Origin: Talinum fruticosum
Lineage: Eukaryota; Streptophyta; Magnoliopsida; Caryophyllales; Talinaceae
Assembly (NCBI GenBank): GCA_021018815.1
Contig: JAITYX010000045.1
Span: 3,410,001-3,474,000 of the forward strand
Direction of reading: 5' to 3'
Length of the DNA stretch: 64,000 nucleotides
This document shows positions 12,737 through 24,971 of the stretch, in pieces. Each line of letters starts with the position of its first letter. The stretch's first letter is position 1. Both the position numbers and the translations under genes were made by a program. The notes beneath the pieces are model-generated. The model worked only from the letters and a program-made list of their open reading frames with translations, searched no databases and was not told the DNA's origin.

Positions 12737-13907
12737 ACAAGACCAAAACCCTAGTTTTTATTTGTCCTTTGATTAGTAAATAATATCCTAGTAATTCTGA
12801 AAATAAATTATAAAATTGAAAATATTAATAAGATCGCCATTCAAACTTTGCTTAAATCGATTTAATGAATTCGAAATCTTAATAAAAGATTCATCCCCAC
12901 TTTTAAAAATGCACCTTCAAAACCCTAAAATCATTATTCGCCTAATAAAAATCCTTAAGCCAAAAGGAAATTGTGGGAAGCACGGTCCCGGGTTCCGGTG
13001 GCCTCGAGGTCGTGGTTCCTATAGTCGCGCAAAACTCGAAATCGAAATAACGAGATACAAACAAATTGATGATGATGATTAGTAATTTGTAATTCATACA
13101 AATTTACATTTATACGGATAAATGCTTATACAATCAAATAATGCAAAATTTTGTCTCAAACATACTTATTTTATAAATAAATAATCAATAACTAAATAAA
13201 ATTAATAATAATAGAATATACATACATATATATATATATATATTCATGTATATAAGCAAATAAAAGTGGGCCAAATGTGGGGTTGAGAGTTTAACCATGT
13301 TGTCGGAAAATAAGAAGATATTAGAATTTACAAGACAAAAAAAGGGAAAAAAAAAGAAAGGAGTTGCTAAAAGCCTCGGGCGAGAATATATCGGTGAAGA
13401 AGGGGGAATTATAAAACAAGCTGTTGTTGCACTCGCTGGCTGCCACCCATGTTGGCGCCACCAACCTCTTTCTCCTTCCTCTTCCCTCTGTTTTGCCTCG
13501 GGAAGGGGCAGGACAGCCCTGCTGCTCGGCGCCATCCCCTAGCGACCATATGATGTCGGACACCGCCGCCTCAACACCATAGGTCCACCACCCATTTTCA
13601 CCTCTAACCCCTTTTGAGAAAATCAACAGGAATGACACTACTTAGGGATACAAATAAAATTAATGTTAAAAGGAAACGAGCGACCGAGGGAAAGAGAAGC
13701 AAACAGAAATTAAATAGGAATTTCACGAGGAGAAAGAAACCGAGGAAAAAGATACTTAAAGGACTGGTAATGAGCAAGTGACATGCTGAGGAATTCTTGT
13801 ACAAAAAGTTTTTTGTTGGATTATGTGTTTAAGAAACGTTTGGACTCTTAAAGTATCCTACTTTTAAGTACATAAGATAGAAACCTTTTGATTGTTATAC
13901 GTGTGTA

Positions 13908-13978
<71 letters not shown>

Positions 13979-14661
13979 CGCATAATAACATGTGGAATAT
14001 GTATGGATATAAGCCTTATCTCTACTACAAGACACGATGGTAATGCCCTAACTAAATTTTAGCTTCCGTTGTCATATGTTACTTAAACATGTTTTGGTTA
14101 TGAATTAGTCTAATGGGTGATTATAGTCTAGGGCATTATAATTTGTAACCCTAAGAAGTTTAGTTAGGTCACAATTAGTCATTAATATCCAATAATAGTT
14201 GTATAAATATTGGGGATGAGTACTTTCGATTCCTCCCTACTTCTAAAATATTTTAATAAATATACTCAAAATTATATATAATAAAATATTCAATTTTATG
14301 TATAAAGCATTATATTGCAAACAATTGAGTATCTCTTATATTCATTTAAATTTAATAAAAATAAGCATTATATAGCATGTAATATCTATTCATAAACAAG
14401 AGATAATGCAATTATTGTTCTTCATTTCATATGTTGTCCTCGTATGAGTTTTTAAGAAACTCATCATCAATGAATGCGAGTGTTAAGTGTAGGGCACTTC
14501 TCCTTAATGTTTTCTCTATAAGTTGCAATGTCATCTTTAAAACTACTTAATGATTATTCAATGAGTTCTTCCACATAAGCACATGTTTTCTTATATCCAT
14601 TGTAATAGGCCGACCTTAACCTAATATGTTGAACAGAAATTAAGAATTTTTAATGAGCGTG
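12737..14661. other. Unassigned AT-rich sequence
   Basis: No coding region that I trust and no element ends were found. It contains a short GC-rich patch (13430-13600) and the GT/AT microsatellite at 13901-13973. It may be host intergenic DNA into which the neighbouring Tat and CACTA elements inserted, or an old unrecognised element. Confidence 0.4.
13901..13973. repeat. (GT)n(AT)n microsatellite
   Basis: A compound dinucleotide run: about 20 bp of GT repeats followed by about 50 bp of pure AT. Confidence 0.95.
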
Positions 14662-15933
14662 CACTACTACGAAACGACTTTTAACGATGGGTCTTTAATG
14701 ATGGTTATAACAAAAACTCGTTGTAAAACCGATACGGTAGGACTTTTGTAAAATAAGTGGTTTTGTAAGCATATATGATGGCAGTTCACTTAAAGAACCG
14801 TCGTCAAAAGTGGAAAGTCTCACTTTTAACTACGGCTCCCTAAAATAACCGTCGTCAAAGGGGCATATATGATGACGATTCTTTTATTAAACCGTAATCA
14901 AAAGTCTTCGAAGCAAAAAAACCACGACTAGTCAGCCACCCCTTTAGTCTCTCTAGTCACTCCTAACTGTCACTCTTACTCTGGTCTCTCCGCTCTCTGC
15001 AGTCTCCACTTGCTCTCCTCTCTCCGCTCTCTAATGTCTCCTTACTGTCGTTGGTGGTCTTCGGTGTGTTGTTGTCATTGTTGTTCTTTGCAATCTCTTC
15101 TCGTGCTTCTGTCTCTCACGATTCTCTCTCTCTCACTCTCACCGACCGGTATGTAAGTCATGTCTCCTTCTCTTATTTTGTACTCTACTAAATTAAATGT
15201 GTAAATGTGGCATGTTTTATGGTTGTCAAAAGTTCTTTGTACCCTTGTCGTCAAAGGTTTAGGGTTTTAACAAGTAGCTTGCTAAATAGGGTTTAGGGTT
15301 TTCCGGGTTTCCATAGTGGTTTGCTTAGCAAAGACTTTAGAAATTAGTACTCACTCACTCACTCACTTGTTCTAGTTCATGTCCAAGTTAATGTCCAATG
15401 ACCACTTACATTGTCTGCAGTGGATACAAAGTAGGCCTTTCTTATGTTCAGTCATGTTGTTGCGGGTATAATGATTGACAACGTGTGATTCATAACGAGT
15501 AGCCTTATTCTTAAAAACTCTTGGAAGTATTTTTGTGAGATATAATAAGTGGCATTGCTTGTAATAAGTGATGATACTCGTAGCTTAAGTTACATAAGGT
15601 TCATTTGTTCTTATTGGGTTTAAACTCGGTGATAAATTTCCAATTACGAATTTTAATTGTGTTGAGGCCTTTCTTTAACTTTATAACTACACAATGAAAC
15701 TATATTAGGAGACTAATGCTTTGATATGCTAAAAATAGAGATTACTATTAGATATGCATGCTAAAAATTGTTAATAAATGTGACTGTGGAAAGTGGAGTA
15801 TTAAAAAGAAAATTGTTACACATGTTTGTTTATCAAGAGTTGTATAATTACTTGGAGTATAAAAATCGAGGGGACGAACAATGATGATTAAGGAGAATTT
15901 GGTCCGGAGTAGAGACGATCCAACTCTCCTTGC

Positions 15934-17919
15934 ATGGGTCAATTTGATAGACATGGAAATGTTATAGGTGATTACGCAGCTCGCTTTATGAGCTATGTTG
16001 GTGCGGCAACCCGCAAATACGTGAACATCAACTATAGAAGTTGGGGCACAATCCTCAATTCTTTTAAGGACAACCTTTGGAATTATATTTAGGTAAATGC
16101 ACTATATCTCAACTTAGAATTGCAACTTATTGTAAATGGTTAATATGTACTTATGCATGCCGTTCTTGTGTTTCAAAAACGTTCATCTTGGATGTTAAAG
16201 AATTTTATATCCCCTTCGTGAGACACAAGACCCTTATGTCGGCCACGAGAAAAATTTAGAAACTTCAAATATTGCATTGCCGCTGTATGGGTCTACCAAA
16301 TAAGGCGAGATAATAGGGCAAGGTCGACCTTGGGAGGTCTACAACTTCATCACCGAGGAGGATTGGAGGACGTTTGAAGCATATGTTTCCTCTCCGGGAT
16401 ACAAGGTAATTTATCATTTATTATCTTTTTTTAGATTTGAGTCTTATTTACTAATATCTTCGTTGTCTTAATTACTTGTGCAGGCACAAGGTGAAGCCAA
16501 TCGAAAGAGGATTAAAAGTAATGCGTATCCCTATACAATGTCCCGTGGGGTACGCGATGTTGGAGGACAAAGTTGTACAAGTAGAAGCTTGAACAACTTT
16601 AAACCGCATCCGATGAAAGTTCCATCACGGATACTTCGCAGTTCACTATTGAGCGGGATGAGTCGTGGGTCAAAGAAAGAAAGAAGAAAGATGGAACCTT
16701 CACTATGACCGAAGTAGAATCTATTGTACAACGACTCGTGAGTTTTTTTCTTGTTTCCTTTATATATTTTGAGAACTTATCGGTTTTAATATTATGAATT
16801 GTCAAATGATAATATTTTTCCTTCTTACAAGAGTCTTGGTCGCAAACATCGACTTCGAAGTCTCTCACACCACCGAGAGGAGGGATAAGCTAGCCTTGGC
16901 CCTTGAAAGAAATGAGCATCCCGGTCATGCTCGAGCCATCGGTGGGAGAGTGGGCATAGTTGAGCACTTTGCGGCTAGGAAGAAGCGCCTGTCTCTTCCA
17001 TCTAAGCACATATAGAGGCCCAAATGGCCTAAATGCAGTCCCAAATGCAGTCCCATAGCCCCAAATATCACAATAGTCTGCACGGATGGAAGAGGTGAGG
17101 GTATAGATGAGGGCAGAGATGTAGGCCCAAATGCATGCCCATATGCGAGTTCGGATGCATGCCCATATGAGGGAATACATCACGGCGCACTTCACCAACA
17201 TGGGTATCCCAAGCACCTAGCAACTTGGATGATTTATGTCCATTCTCACCCCACACACCGGCAAGCGTGAACGCCAACTCACCCGTGGACCAATTCGAAC
17301 TTATGGTGAAGATAATTCAGATTTTGCTACCTAATTATAGTTACATGTATGTTTATATTTTGACTATTTGGTGTATACTATTGTCCAATAAATGGTGTAT
17401 ATTGTATGGTTATTGTGAAACTCCGGTGTATGGCCGTTGAGTAATTAGTTGTAGTATGTTTTTGTTGTTTTGGATGAGAGCCGTTATTTACATGCATGTA
17501 TATATTTTGACTAATTGGTGTATAATCTTATTGAATGAATGGTGTATATTGTATGGTTGTTGTCGAACTCGGCTTGTGGCCATTTAATAATTAGTTATAG
17601 TATGTTTTTATTATTTCGGATGAGGGCCATTACCTAGGGAAAATGTCTACTTTTAAGGGCCAACTTTGTCAGTTTATTTTCAGGATTCTTAGATAGTTTA
17701 ACTTCTATGTCAAGGGTTATCTCATGATTTTAATTGATATGCTTATTCTTATACAGCCGGTAAAGTGCATGCTAGCTTCTCATCACCCTCCCCTACATCA
17801 GGTTGTCGCATCGGGTGTTGTTTACACGTTGAGGCAAGATACCGTCGTTGATAGTCGGTGTGAGAGAAGTCATGCAAGGGAAATGCAACTGTTGAGTTGT
17901 CGATCCGGTTCCTAGACCT
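15934..17919 (+). pseudogene. CACTA transposase-associated gene (Transposase_24/Ptta type)
   Basis: Exon-like blocks read rightward. A block RFMSYVGAATRKYVNINYRSW (about 15975-16092) ends at a GT donor. DVKEFYIPFVRHKT and EEDWRTFEAYVSSPGYK end at a GT donor at 16406. QGEANRKRIKSNAYPYTMSRG follows an AG acceptor at 16483 and runs to a donor at 16738. A block with HPGHARAIGGRVG starts at 16832. A last block (CMLASHHPPLHQVVASGVVY) follows an acceptor near 17756. This order is that of the plant transposase family found in CACTA elements, where it is the DNA-binding accessory protein rather than the catalytic one. Stops, one at the first donor (CAG to TAG), and truncation by element E make it non-functional. 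Confidence 0.65.
17341..17636 (+). repeat. Tandem duplication, 147-bp unit, in a CACTA intron
   Basis: Two adjacent copies start at 17341 and 17488, each beginning TTACATG(T/C)ATGT and sharing TGGTGTATATTGTATGGTT. They lie in the intron before the last exon block. The copies are diverged, so the duplication is not recent. Confidence 0.8.
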
Positions 17920-19206
17920 TGAAGGTTTGCTCTAAGAGAGGTTAAGTCACCCTAGAGGGGGCGAATAAGGTGATGGAAGATTTTTGAGAATTAACAAGGT
18001 ATTCGGTCAGCAAACATTTAGAAAGTAGTTTTGAGTCTAGATTGGACTCAAAAACGGATAAAACACGAGAATGTACGTGGAAACCCTCTTAGGGTAGAAA
18101 ACCGCGGACAGTGCAAATCCGAGCACCAAGTCAAATCCACTATTTTGAATCCACAAAATACAAGGATTGACTCTTTAAAGAGTTTATTCCTTAGACAATT
18201 CAATTACAAGATTTTCATAGACTTAGAAATTTTCTTATCCGATCTAGTACTTCCTAACTTAGGTAACCTTTACAGCTAGGGACAACCGAGCTAAGTTAAC
18301 CCTTACAGCTCGAGCAAGGGACTTAACAGTGAATAGATAGTGTAGAATTGATTACAACACTTTTTCTTTAAAACTCATAAAGTAACAACTAAAGAACTGG
18401 AGTTGTAAGCTAGAAGATTGAGTGAGAGTTGATTATATTCAGTTCTAGCAATCTTCAAGTCTTATAGGAAGGCTTCTATTTATACTCGACTGGGTAGAGT
18501 ATCCATTAAGGCTTGAACAGGACTTGTGAGCTTCATTAGCCGTTGTAACGACTAGTCCGGGTCACTCAAAAAGAAGTCATTGTAAGATGAACGTTGTGGT
18601 TTTGTCCTTGGCTCGAAAAGTAGTCCATTCCACCGGTTGTGACTTAAATCTAGGGTGGAAACAACCGTTAGACCCAAAGTTGATGTTTACCTGATTTCGA
18701 AACAAACAACCCCGATACGGTGTCCGAGCCTTGTCCGGAAAATGTGCTTTTGTGTCTCCTAGTGTTTAACGGCTAGAAACCGGTTGCTTTTGCTTTTCAA
18801 AATAAGATTAAAATACTTTCATCAACTTACAAAAGCAAATCAAAGTGGTACTCAAATTATAAAATACTTTGGTCCAAGATTAGACAAATATAATAATTAA
18901 TTAAAAATAATTAAGTGTTTAATTATCTTCAACCCGAAATAATAGAATTTTCTAAGTCTAGTATTCATTAAGTTTAAATTCGATCTTGAGTCAATCCTTT
19001 AAATGATAAAGTTATTAATATTAAATAATCAGAATGCATAAACTTGATTAAGTAAATAATTTCATTTAATAACCTGACTTAGAATATAGAATTAACGTAG
19101 TAATTCAATTTCATTTAGAATATTAAGTCGATTGCTCGAATATGAAGTGGTTGAGAAATTATTTTCTCATGCCATCTTTCCGAGTTATGTCCGAGTGGGT
19201 TAGAAC

Positions 19207-20458
19207 TAGATCTATCAATTCGGGCGGGCGAGCTAAATACGGGTCGGGTGTATTCGGGTTCGGGTAAAATACAAGTCGGGTGTATTTCGGGTTCGGGTAA
19301 AATACGGGCGGTCGTATATCGAGGTTATACGGGTTTCGGGTCGACCCAACGGGTTAAGACCGCATTTTTATCGGTTGTTTTTCTTTTTTAATTATAAATA
19401 TTAAGCATAATTTTTTCTTAAAATTGCCAATAATTCAACGAAAAGTATAGTATTTGTATTTTCTAAAAGGAATATTCAAAAATATTCAAAAATTTCATTA
19501 TGATGTTTGTGTAAGGTCCCATTGAACCGAGCGGGTTGGTCGCTTGATGCGTTTAAATAAGGCCAACGAAAGATTGGGTTAATAATGGGTTGAATAATAA
19601 TGACTTGTTCTCGTAATTATTAGTTTAAGGTTACGATGTTTATTTCACCGTTTATATTACACTAACGAGGTTTATATGCATGTTTAATGCATTTTAAAAC
19701 AAATCGAGAAAGTTTTGACTTGGGTAGGCTTAATCGATCCATTTTATTCACTAGAAAAAATTTGACTTTGTTTTAGTTTGGCTTATTGCCTACCTTAGGA
19801 GTTATGGTTTAGGTACAGGTAAACACAGTTTTAAATAAATAAGAATTAGAGATTTATAATAAACTAAAATTATTATTTTTAATTATAACATCAAAATTTT
19901 AAATCATTATAGTAATATTATTTCTACAAAATAAAAGTATATTAATTAGATGTGACTAGGTATATTCAGTTCACCAAAAATACAACGAGTATAACTTGTA
20001 CACTTGTAGTATTTTAATATATTACACCATTTGAATCCATATATGTTTTTATTGAAATTAACTATGCATAATTTTCGTATATAATGGCTTTTGTTTATGG
20101 GGTAAGTTGAGAAATGAAACTGTATCAGTCTTCGTCTCGTAAATGATTGCAATAAATATATAACGTCTCTCTAATTAATCGATATGATAAATAACCATTA
20201 TTAAAAAAGTGATAAATTGAAGGAAAAATTATATAATGTGCATGAAACACTCAAACAACAAGCTATAAAGCTAAAATGGTTGTTTTTATTGCCTTGACCC
20301 AATGGGTCAAACGGGTTTGGGTCGGGTTTGACCCGCTAATTTGCGGGTTCTTTGGGTTCGGTTTTTTCGGGTCCGGTCGAGAAAATCGTGTCCAAAACCC
20401 AAAACTTTCGGGCGGGTTCGGGTCGGCTTTTCGGGTCGGGTCGGTTTTGCCGAGTCTA
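19207..20458. mobile_element. Non-autonomous hAT-like transposon, TSD GTTAGAAC
   Basis: A 1252-bp insert in the LTR of element E is bounded by an exact 8-bp duplication GTTAGAAC at 19199-19206 and 20459-20466. Eight-bp duplications are typical of hAT transposons. Its ends are imperfect inverted repeats: TAGATCTATCAATTCGGGC on the left, and TAGACTCGGCAAAACCGACC on the reverse of the right. Both ends are followed by dense CGGGTCGGGT-type tracts. No transposase frame is seen, so it depended on another copy. Confidence 0.85.
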
Positions 20459-20570
20459 GTTAGAACCCGGTTAAGAATGTTATACTTAATATATGGTTTC
20501 GAGTAGGTCAGAAAAATTCAAAACTTAAAGATGAGTTTCTTAAATACATAGAATCACTTGAAATCAAAAC

Positions 20571-21710
20571 TATTGAAAGGATTGTTTCTAGAATTAAATG
20601 CTTGGAATTCAAGGCATCTATCATATGCTTCGGGAGATTGTAATCGACTAATTCTCGCTCTATTCTCCCTACACACTTATTGGACTTCTCTGTTTATATT
20701 GCCAAAGAACGTGGTTAAGAAGATAGGAAGTATATGTCGTAATTTCTTATGGGGTCAAAGCTCATAATACCCGAAAACACCTCCTGTGGCATGGGATTTT
20801 ATATGTAGACCAAAAACAAATGCAGGACTAGGTGTGATAAAATGCTCTATTTGGAATTAAGGTGCTGTTGTAAAGCACTTATGATTTTTAGCTGCTGAGA
20901 AACAATGACTGTGGGTAAAATGGATACATGAATTGTACATCAAAGGAGGAACCATCCGGACAGCTAGTACAAGGCAAACATCAGCTTGGTACTGGAACAA
21001 AATCATCAAACTCAAGGAGAAATTTGCCTCGGATTATAATGGTAAAACCTGGAAGCAAACCTCAAATGGGGATTACACAATCGCAAGTGCATACTTGTGG
21101 TTAATGGGAAATCAAATGAAAGACAGTGAAGCACAAATGACATGGAGTAGGTTCAACATCCCTAAACATAGCCTATGTTTTTGAAGAATGAAAATGGGAA
21201 AGCAACTCACGAAGGATAGGCTTGAGACTAGACAAATACAAGTCGAGAAAACTTGTCAGTAATGGCATGATGCGGAGGAAACCATGCCCACCTATTCTTC
21301 CAATGTGCTTGTCAGCCGGAGTGCTCCACAAACCACAATGGCCTATCTAAAAATGCAGAGCTGCATCACAACGGTGGCTATGGTTGAAGATTGGTTCAAA
21401 AGACTAAAACACAAACCTCCACAAATGGTGTTCATGTTATGTATTACAACTATCACATACTACATATGGTCTGCTAGAAATAAGAATGTCTTTTCCATGG
21501 AAAACATGTGGTCTGCAGATATATTATGGAGATGTAGACAACCTATCTTCACCAGAATCAAATTTTTATCTAAACATAGTAAGAAGAAAAGAGTTCGAGA
21601 GAAGTTCAGCTTTCTTTTGTCATAATGCTTGGGATCAAAGGCCCTCCCTTAATAGATTGTATATAAATTGATTTAGTTGGTGATAAATGAAAACAATTTC
21701 TTACTAAAAA
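20571..21710 (+). mobile_element. 5'-truncated LINE fragment
   Basis: An insert in the LTR of element E. Interrupted plus-strand frames (20558-20767, 20933-21184, 21284-21625) give the C-terminal part of a plant LINE ORF2: FILPKNVVKKIGSICRNFLWG after the reverse-transcriptase core, then a block like the RT zinc-binding domain (WNKIIKLKEKF...YTIASAYLWLMG...FNIPKH). The RT catalytic core is absent, as expected of 5' truncation. The 3' end is A-rich (TTACTAAAAAAA) and LTR sequence resumes directly after it. Flanking AAAAC on both sides may be the target duplication, but it merges with the A tract. Confidence 0.75.
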
Positions 21711-22085
21711 AACCATAGAGAGATAGAGAGTTATACCTAAGTCTTCAATCTTCCCCTTTTGATGAAAGGCATTCCATATTTAAGATAGAAGCTAACAGTT
21801 CAAAAATTAAGTTTTCATTGCATTTTGATCGGAGCAAAAATAATAATAAACGAAAATATTAGAGTGCTTTTGATCAAATACAACTTAGAACATACTAATT
21901 GAAGTATCGGAGCATACTTATTATAGGATTTAGAGCGAGGATCAAAGCAGTGATAAAATATATCGAGTAAATGTAAGATATGCAAGACATAGCTTATGTT
22001 TGCTTAGAAATAAGAAAATTTAATTTAAACTTTGAAAGTAACACACAATAAAAATAAATAATGAACTCCCTTAAGCAAAACATCT

Positions 22086-22654
22086 ATGTGTTTCTCTCCC
22101 CTATGCATTTCATCCAAAACAAATAGGAGGGAGGAAGTAACAAGAAAGTACAAAGATGATGGACAAAAAATAAATTTGAAAGTAAGAGGGAGGACGAGTT
22201 GTGCGGGTGGAGGCGGAACAACAGGGACTTCGTCTACGTCTATAACCCCGAGTGGATACAGCTGGTTGAGGCGGAAGCACGGGTAAGTTAGGAACTTGTA
22301 GCACAGCCCCGCAAATCAAAGGTTGTTCATCCTCTAGTTCTTCTTCTAAACCCGCAACCTCTTTAGCTGGAGGTCAGTCAAACTAAGGAGGGGCTTTTGA
22401 CCGGCCTCGCATCACCGACGTCTTCCGAGGCGGATCGAGTATGATCCGAGGAGATCACCTCAGGTTTTTTCTCCCTTGGCCCTAGTTTGGGCTACTCCGT
22501 TTTCTTCTTTTGGTGGGGCTACTTCCGCTTCTTCTTCTTCTCCTCATTCTTCTTCCTCTAATTCTAAGTTAGAAGAGCTTGAAGACTCATAAGGTAGTGC
22601 TTCTACAGAGGATGGTTCCGAGTCCTCAGCAGCTTTTGATCTTCTCTCCTTAAG
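22086..22654 (-). pseudogene. Element E extra 3' gene remnant
   Basis: Minus-strand sequence here resembles the C-terminal part of the extra gene of element B (Pro-rich LPPQP stretch followed by a Tyr-Arg-Arg-Arg-Arg-Ser motif, 22319-22110). A Glu/Ser-coding stretch lies in 22500-22650. Only fragments survive. The identity rests on comparison with B at 47818-48093. Confidence 0.5.
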
Positions 22655-23230
22655 GTGTCATGTAGCATGAACATCAAGTTATACCAAATGGATATTAAGT
22701 GTGCATTTTTGAATGGTTATATTTAAGAGGAAGTTTAAGTTAAGAAACCCCCTTGATTTGAAAACCCTTACTTTCCAAATGATGTTTTCAAATTGCAAAA
22801 AGTTGTATATGGTTTGAAATAGGCTTCTACAGACTTGATATGAAAGATTAGGTACTTTCTAGGTTGAAAATGGATTTAAAAGAGGTTTGATTGACAAAAC
22901 CTTATTTACAAAAACCAAGGGAAAGATTTTCTTATTATTCAAATTTATGTTGATGATATAATCTTTAGTGCTACTAATGAAACTTCTATACCATGAATTT
23001 TCCGAGATTATGAGACAGAATTCCAAATAAGTGTGATGGGAGAATTGAGTTTCTTCCTTGGCTTGCAAATCAAGCAAGATAAAGATGGAATCTATGTCCA
23101 CCAGTCGAAGTATATCAAGGAGTTTCATAGGAAGTACAAACTTCAAGATGCTAAGCCAACAGCAACTCTTGTGGGAAGCAAGTACCAAACTATAATGGGC
23201 CCACCCTTGGATAAGAATGTCACATCATCA
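22655..23230 (+). pseudogene. Copia reverse transcriptase fragment (plus strand)
   Basis: Plus-strand frames with several stops give the middle and end of a copia reverse transcriptase: NIKLYQMDIKCAFLNGY, then the catalytic YVDD at 22946-22957, then VMGELSFFLGLQIKQDKDG and a YKLQDAKPTATL stretch near 23150. It matches the RT of elements A and B but lies in the opposite direction. It is joined head-on to the 3' region of E at about 22655, so this is an inverted rearrangement or a second nested element. RNase H is missing. Confidence 0.8.
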
Positions 23231-24971
23231 GGATCCTTCTCGAGGAACATTACGGCTAATCTAGGGAACAACTTGATAAACATAATATGTTTTTAAAACT
23301 ATTGGAAGTCGAGCTGGCAATTTGTTTTTTAAGAATAGATGCTACGGTGAGTCTTGAGCCCACATGACTTCAAATGTTAAACTTTTGAGTTCACATAACC
23401 CTATACCATAAAATAGAGAACAATAATAATGGAGTTTTGTTGGGGGCTACCGAGGCCGAATTAAAGCGTCTATGAATACCAACATATTTCTATATAAAAA
23501 CATGCTCAAAAGGTGAATAAGGTTTTTACATGTCAAGGTCAAAGGTACACATAAATAACTCATACATATTAAATTACTTGTAACCAAAAGCACGTCCAAA
23601 TGGCCTCCAAAATGGTTTGTCAAAAACCTTACTCATTATCTTGATATAAAAAGATGTAAAAGTAGGGGAATGAGCAACGACGACTCAATGAGAGTCCTTT
23701 GCCTCCCAAAAACCGAAATAACTTTACACATATATAATAACAATCATAATTAAATTAATAATAATGATAATATAGTAGTGAGTAGCATTATGAAGGTAAT
23801 CTTACCATACTCCACTCAAGGGAGCCAGATTTCCTTCACCAATGTGACCAAATCCCTTCGAACTTGGAACATAGCTTAATTTTATTATCTTGAATTTCTT
23901 TGGGCAAGAATTAATACCCTGGTACTCAACCGATGCATGTGAGCCGACCCACGGTGCTGGGATTCAGAACCAATCACGTGTATGTACACGTTTTCTATCC
24001 GGGAGCACTCGTAATCTAGGAGTGAAAGCCGTTGCGCTCAAGCCATAATAAGTCACCTTCCTATATTTTGTATTTTGACGCATGTGATCCGACCCACCAT
24101 AACACGGTACAGGGATTCATAACCACTCACGCGTATACTCAAGTTTACTATCTAGAAGGGCTCATGATCTAGGAGTAAAAGACGTTGCCTGTAGGTCGGC
24201 ATACGTCATCTTCCTGGATTTTGTATTTCGATGCTTGTGAGTCGACCTAATGTACCACGGTACGGGGATGCGGAGCCACTCACGTGTATACTCATGTTTC
24301 CTATCTAGGAGGACTTGTAATCTAGGAGTGAAAGTAGCTGGCCTCGAGCCGGAATAAGTCAACTTCCTAGATTTTGCATTTTGATGCCTCGTGAGTCGAC
24401 CTAACATACCACGAGTATAGAGATTCGGTACCGGTAAAGTGAAAAGTCGATGCCCGTAAGTCGGAATATAATCTCATGTCGTCTTCCTAAATTTTATACC
24501 GGTAAAGTGCTCAAGCCCAAGGAATTAACTTCTCATTTTGCATTATTGTTGTTATTCCTTTCATTACATATATGTTTATTAAATTGCTTAGAGAGGCCCG
24601 AGACCACACTTTAAAATCTTAAGCTCGCTTCCGACATAAAATACAAGGCTCACAAGTATCCTAGGACAAGGACCATTGGTTGTGGGGGTCCAAGATTGCT
24701 TTAGAGGCCACCAAGGGCTACCCCACGGCCTATAAAAGCACCCACGGTCGATGTTTCTAGCCATTGTGGTCACCGATGCCCATGATGGCCTTCCTCACGA
24801 GTCGTGGGGCACTTGTGGTAGGTGACAATGGCTCCCAAAGTCCCCTTTTTTATTTTTTAAATTCTTTTGCCTTTTGTCGTCATGTTTTATCTATAAAAGG
24901 TTTGTTTTAGAAAAATTCTAGCCTTATAAGTATTATATTTAGCTCAAAAAATCCATTAAAACATACATGCT
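23231..24971. other. Unassigned sequence with a tandem repeat
   Basis: After the RT fragment ends, no coding domain is recognisable. The notable content is the roughly 150-bp tandem repeat at 23938-24435, and a stretch (24588-24840) containing CCTATAAAAGC that could be part of an unrecognised LTR. Confidence 0.35.
23938..24435. repeat. Tandem repeat, about 145-155 bp unit, 3.3 copies
   Basis: Units start at about 23938, 24083, 24236 and 24390 (the last partial). Each opens TGTGAGYCGACC, continues with a CACTCACGYGTATACTC-like block and TAATCTAGGAGTGAAAG, and closes with TTCCT(A/G)GATTTTGTATTT. Copies are clearly diverged. No protein is encoded. Confidence 0.85.

Larger units (their letters stand above)
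14662..17919 (+). mobile_element. CACTA transposon, left part
   Basis: It begins CACTACTACGAAACGACTTT. The first 250 bp carry several copies, in both orientations, of a subterminal motif built on ACCGTCGTCAAA. A CACTA start plus short subterminal repeats is the signature of En/Spm-type transposons. Downstream is a multi-exon transposase-associated gene. The right end is missing: copia element E starts at 17920 inside the last exon. I found no matching right terminus elsewhere. The 3 bp before the start are GTG, but the partner duplication cannot be seen. Confidence 0.8.
17920..22654 (-). mobile_element. Copia element E: 3' LTR and 3' internal region
   Basis: A SIRE-like copia element in minus orientation lies within the CACTA gene. 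Its 3' LTR runs 17920-21747 but is swollen by two later insertions: LTR parts are 17920-19206, 20467-20570 and 21711-21747. It starts TGAAGGTTTGCTC and ends GTCTTCA. Just right of the LTR the minus strand shows a polypurine tract (AAAAGGGGAAGAT), which marks this as the 3' LTR. The internal part holds remnants of the extra 3' gene seen in element B. Homology stops abruptly at 22654, where plus-strand RT sequence begins. The 5' half of E and the matching target duplication (expected GACCT) were not found. Confidence 0.8.

Noticed and set aside
13185..13638. Overlapping frames on both strands near 13.4 kb
   Set aside because: Low-complexity Phe/Leu and basic stretches with no domain or matching splice signals.
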